From Candidatus Martarchaeota archaeon (lineage in GTDB: Archaea > Micrarchaeota > Micrarchaeia > Micrarchaeales > Micrarchaeaceae): 6,525 bases of DNA. This document shows positions 6,187 to 6,525 of the stretch, piece after piece. A model generated the notes under the pieces. That model was given only the letters and a program-made list of their open reading frames with translations, ran no database searches and was not told the DNA's origin. The position numbers were made by a program, and so were the translations under genes. Within the stretch, counting starts at the first letter, position 1, and every line of letters begins with the position of its first letter. The DNA is taken from positions 1-6,525 of the forward strand of contig JAMCYJ010000008.1 of the NCBI GenBank assembly GCA_023474155.1. The letters are read 5' to 3'.

Positions 6187-6194
6187 TATATAAA
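6187..6194 (-). promoter_or_regulatory. TATA box of the MBL nuclease-gatD operon
   Basis: TTTATATA on the - strand, close to the archaeal consensus, lies 43 bp before ATG 6144. Transcription would start near 6165 and give a leader of about 20 nt that includes the GAGGT site. Just upstream lies a perfect AT-only palindrome, TAATTTT-A-AAAATTA (6209-6223), which might be an operator but is weak evidence in such AT-rich DNA. Confidence 0.6.
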
Positions 6195-6261
6195 TATTTT
6201 GTAATATCTAATTTTAAAAATTAATATAAATAATAAATGGAATATAAATTATTAACAACGT

Positions 6262-6300
6262 GAGCGGGAAATCCCACATGCGTTAGCGGTGGAATGAAAG
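6262..6300 (+). mobile_element. IS200/IS605-like element-end hairpin
   Basis: GC-richer island in AT-rich DNA. GGGA-AA-TCCC (6266-6275) runs into a stem CCAC (6274-6277) / GTGG (6289-6292) around a GC-GTTA-GC loop region, then AATGAAAG. The layout, a short GGGAAATCCCAC lead, a GTTAG/TTTAG-like loop, then GTGGAATGAAAG, recalls the subterminal palindromes and omegaRNA 3' ends of IS200/IS605 and tnpB-only elements. It lies upstream of a TnpB tail, whereas an element's right end normally follows tnpB. It is therefore either the left end of a deleted element or the right end of an earlier one. No intact transposase is present. Confidence 0.45.
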
Positions 6301-6333
6301 CAAACCACAGTTATAAAGTATTATTCAGATATA

Positions 6334-6345
6334 TTTTATATATAA
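6334..6345 (+). promoter_or_regulatory. TATA-like box upstream of the TnpB tail
   Basis: TTTTATATATAA stands about 25 bp before position 6366-6370, where the TnpB-derived segment begins. A transcript from here would run rightward through the structured tail. The surrounding 6311-6360 is almost pure A/T, so similar boxes can arise by chance. Confidence 0.35.
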
Positions 6346-6362
6346 TTATGTAAATAATATAA

Positions 6363-6525
6363 TATGTCAAAAGAGGTCGTATAATGAAATCCGCAATGGT
6401 CATAAATCGCAAACCAATACTTGAAAAAGCTAGGGAGGGGCACTCCCGACGTAATGCCTCTGGAGGCGTAGTCCATACATTCCAAAAGGGAATGCAAACT
6501 ACGCCAGTGAATCAGGAACATACTC
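6363..6525 (+). pseudogene. tnpB: TnpB (OrfB, IS200/IS605) C-terminal remnant, possibly an omegaRNA-coding segment
   Basis: The frame is closed by TAA at 6360 and then open to the window edge. It reads RGRIMKSAMVINRKPILEKA, REGHSRRNASGG and VVHTFQKGMQTTPVNQEHT. This matches the far C terminus of archaeal TnpB, where a '..RIMDRD.NSAMVI..' stretch with the last RuvC Asp is followed by 'KAREGHS.SNA.G...' and '..P.NQEHT'. The zinc knuckle and all upstream RuvC parts are missing. The segment between RIM and SAMVI also looks shortened by about four residues, which removes the expected DRD. It therefore cannot encode a working nuclease. The DNA folds well: GGGAG/CTCCC (6433-6447), GCCTC/GAGGC (6456-6467) and GGCGTAGT/ACTACGCC (6465-6505) capped by CATTCC/GGAATG. 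The element continues beyond the window. Confidence 0.7.

Noticed and set aside
6336..6521. 61-aa - strand frame at the right end
   Set aside because: It is antisense to the TnpB-tail frame, which has clear family matches; the - strand translation has none.

Overview
The window looks archaeal. It carries the gamma subunit of archaeal initiation factor 2, the archaea-specific amidotransferase subunit GatD, a COG2047-type PAC2 proteasome chaperone homologue and a beta-CASP-like metallo-beta-lactamase nuclease. Genes are tightly packed, TATA-like boxes precede the transcription units, and GGTGAT/GAGGT-type Shine-Dalgarno sites appear. The divergent informational proteins and compact layout would suit a small-genome archaeon (DPANN/Micrarchaeota-like), but I cannot fix the lineage from this piece alone.

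Layout. Positions 1-1651 (+ strand) hold an apparent operon: the C-terminal tail of an unidentified gene (perhaps aIF2 alpha), a PAC2-family protein and a DUF92 membrane protein. After a 171-bp AT-rich leader with a 9-bp tandem repeat comes aIF2 gamma (+, 1823-3034). It has no in-frame ATG, GTG or TTG before its P-loop, and a well-placed GGTGAT points to a CTG start. Three genes read leftward on the - strand: a beta-CASP-like MBL nuclease (6144-5182), GatD only 20 bp downstream (5161-3836), and, from its own promoter, an unrecognised 186-aa protein built of two similar halves (3626-3066), which converges on aIF2 gamma.

The right end (about 6200-6525) is AT-rich accessory DNA. It contains an IS200/IS605-like end hairpin and then, behind a TATA-like box, the C-terminal tail of a TnpB (OrfB) protein without the rest of the gene. 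The tail DNA folds into consecutive strong hairpins, so it may be a relic, or a non-autonomous element that still makes an omegaRNA-like transcript.

Most of the genes serve translation and protein quality control: initiator tRNA delivery (aIF2 gamma), Gln-tRNA formation (GatD), RNA processing (MBL nuclease) and proteasome assembly or activation (PAC2). The points most worth a second look are the non-AUG start of aIF2 gamma with its altered GTPase motifs, and the structured TnpB-derived segment at the right edge.
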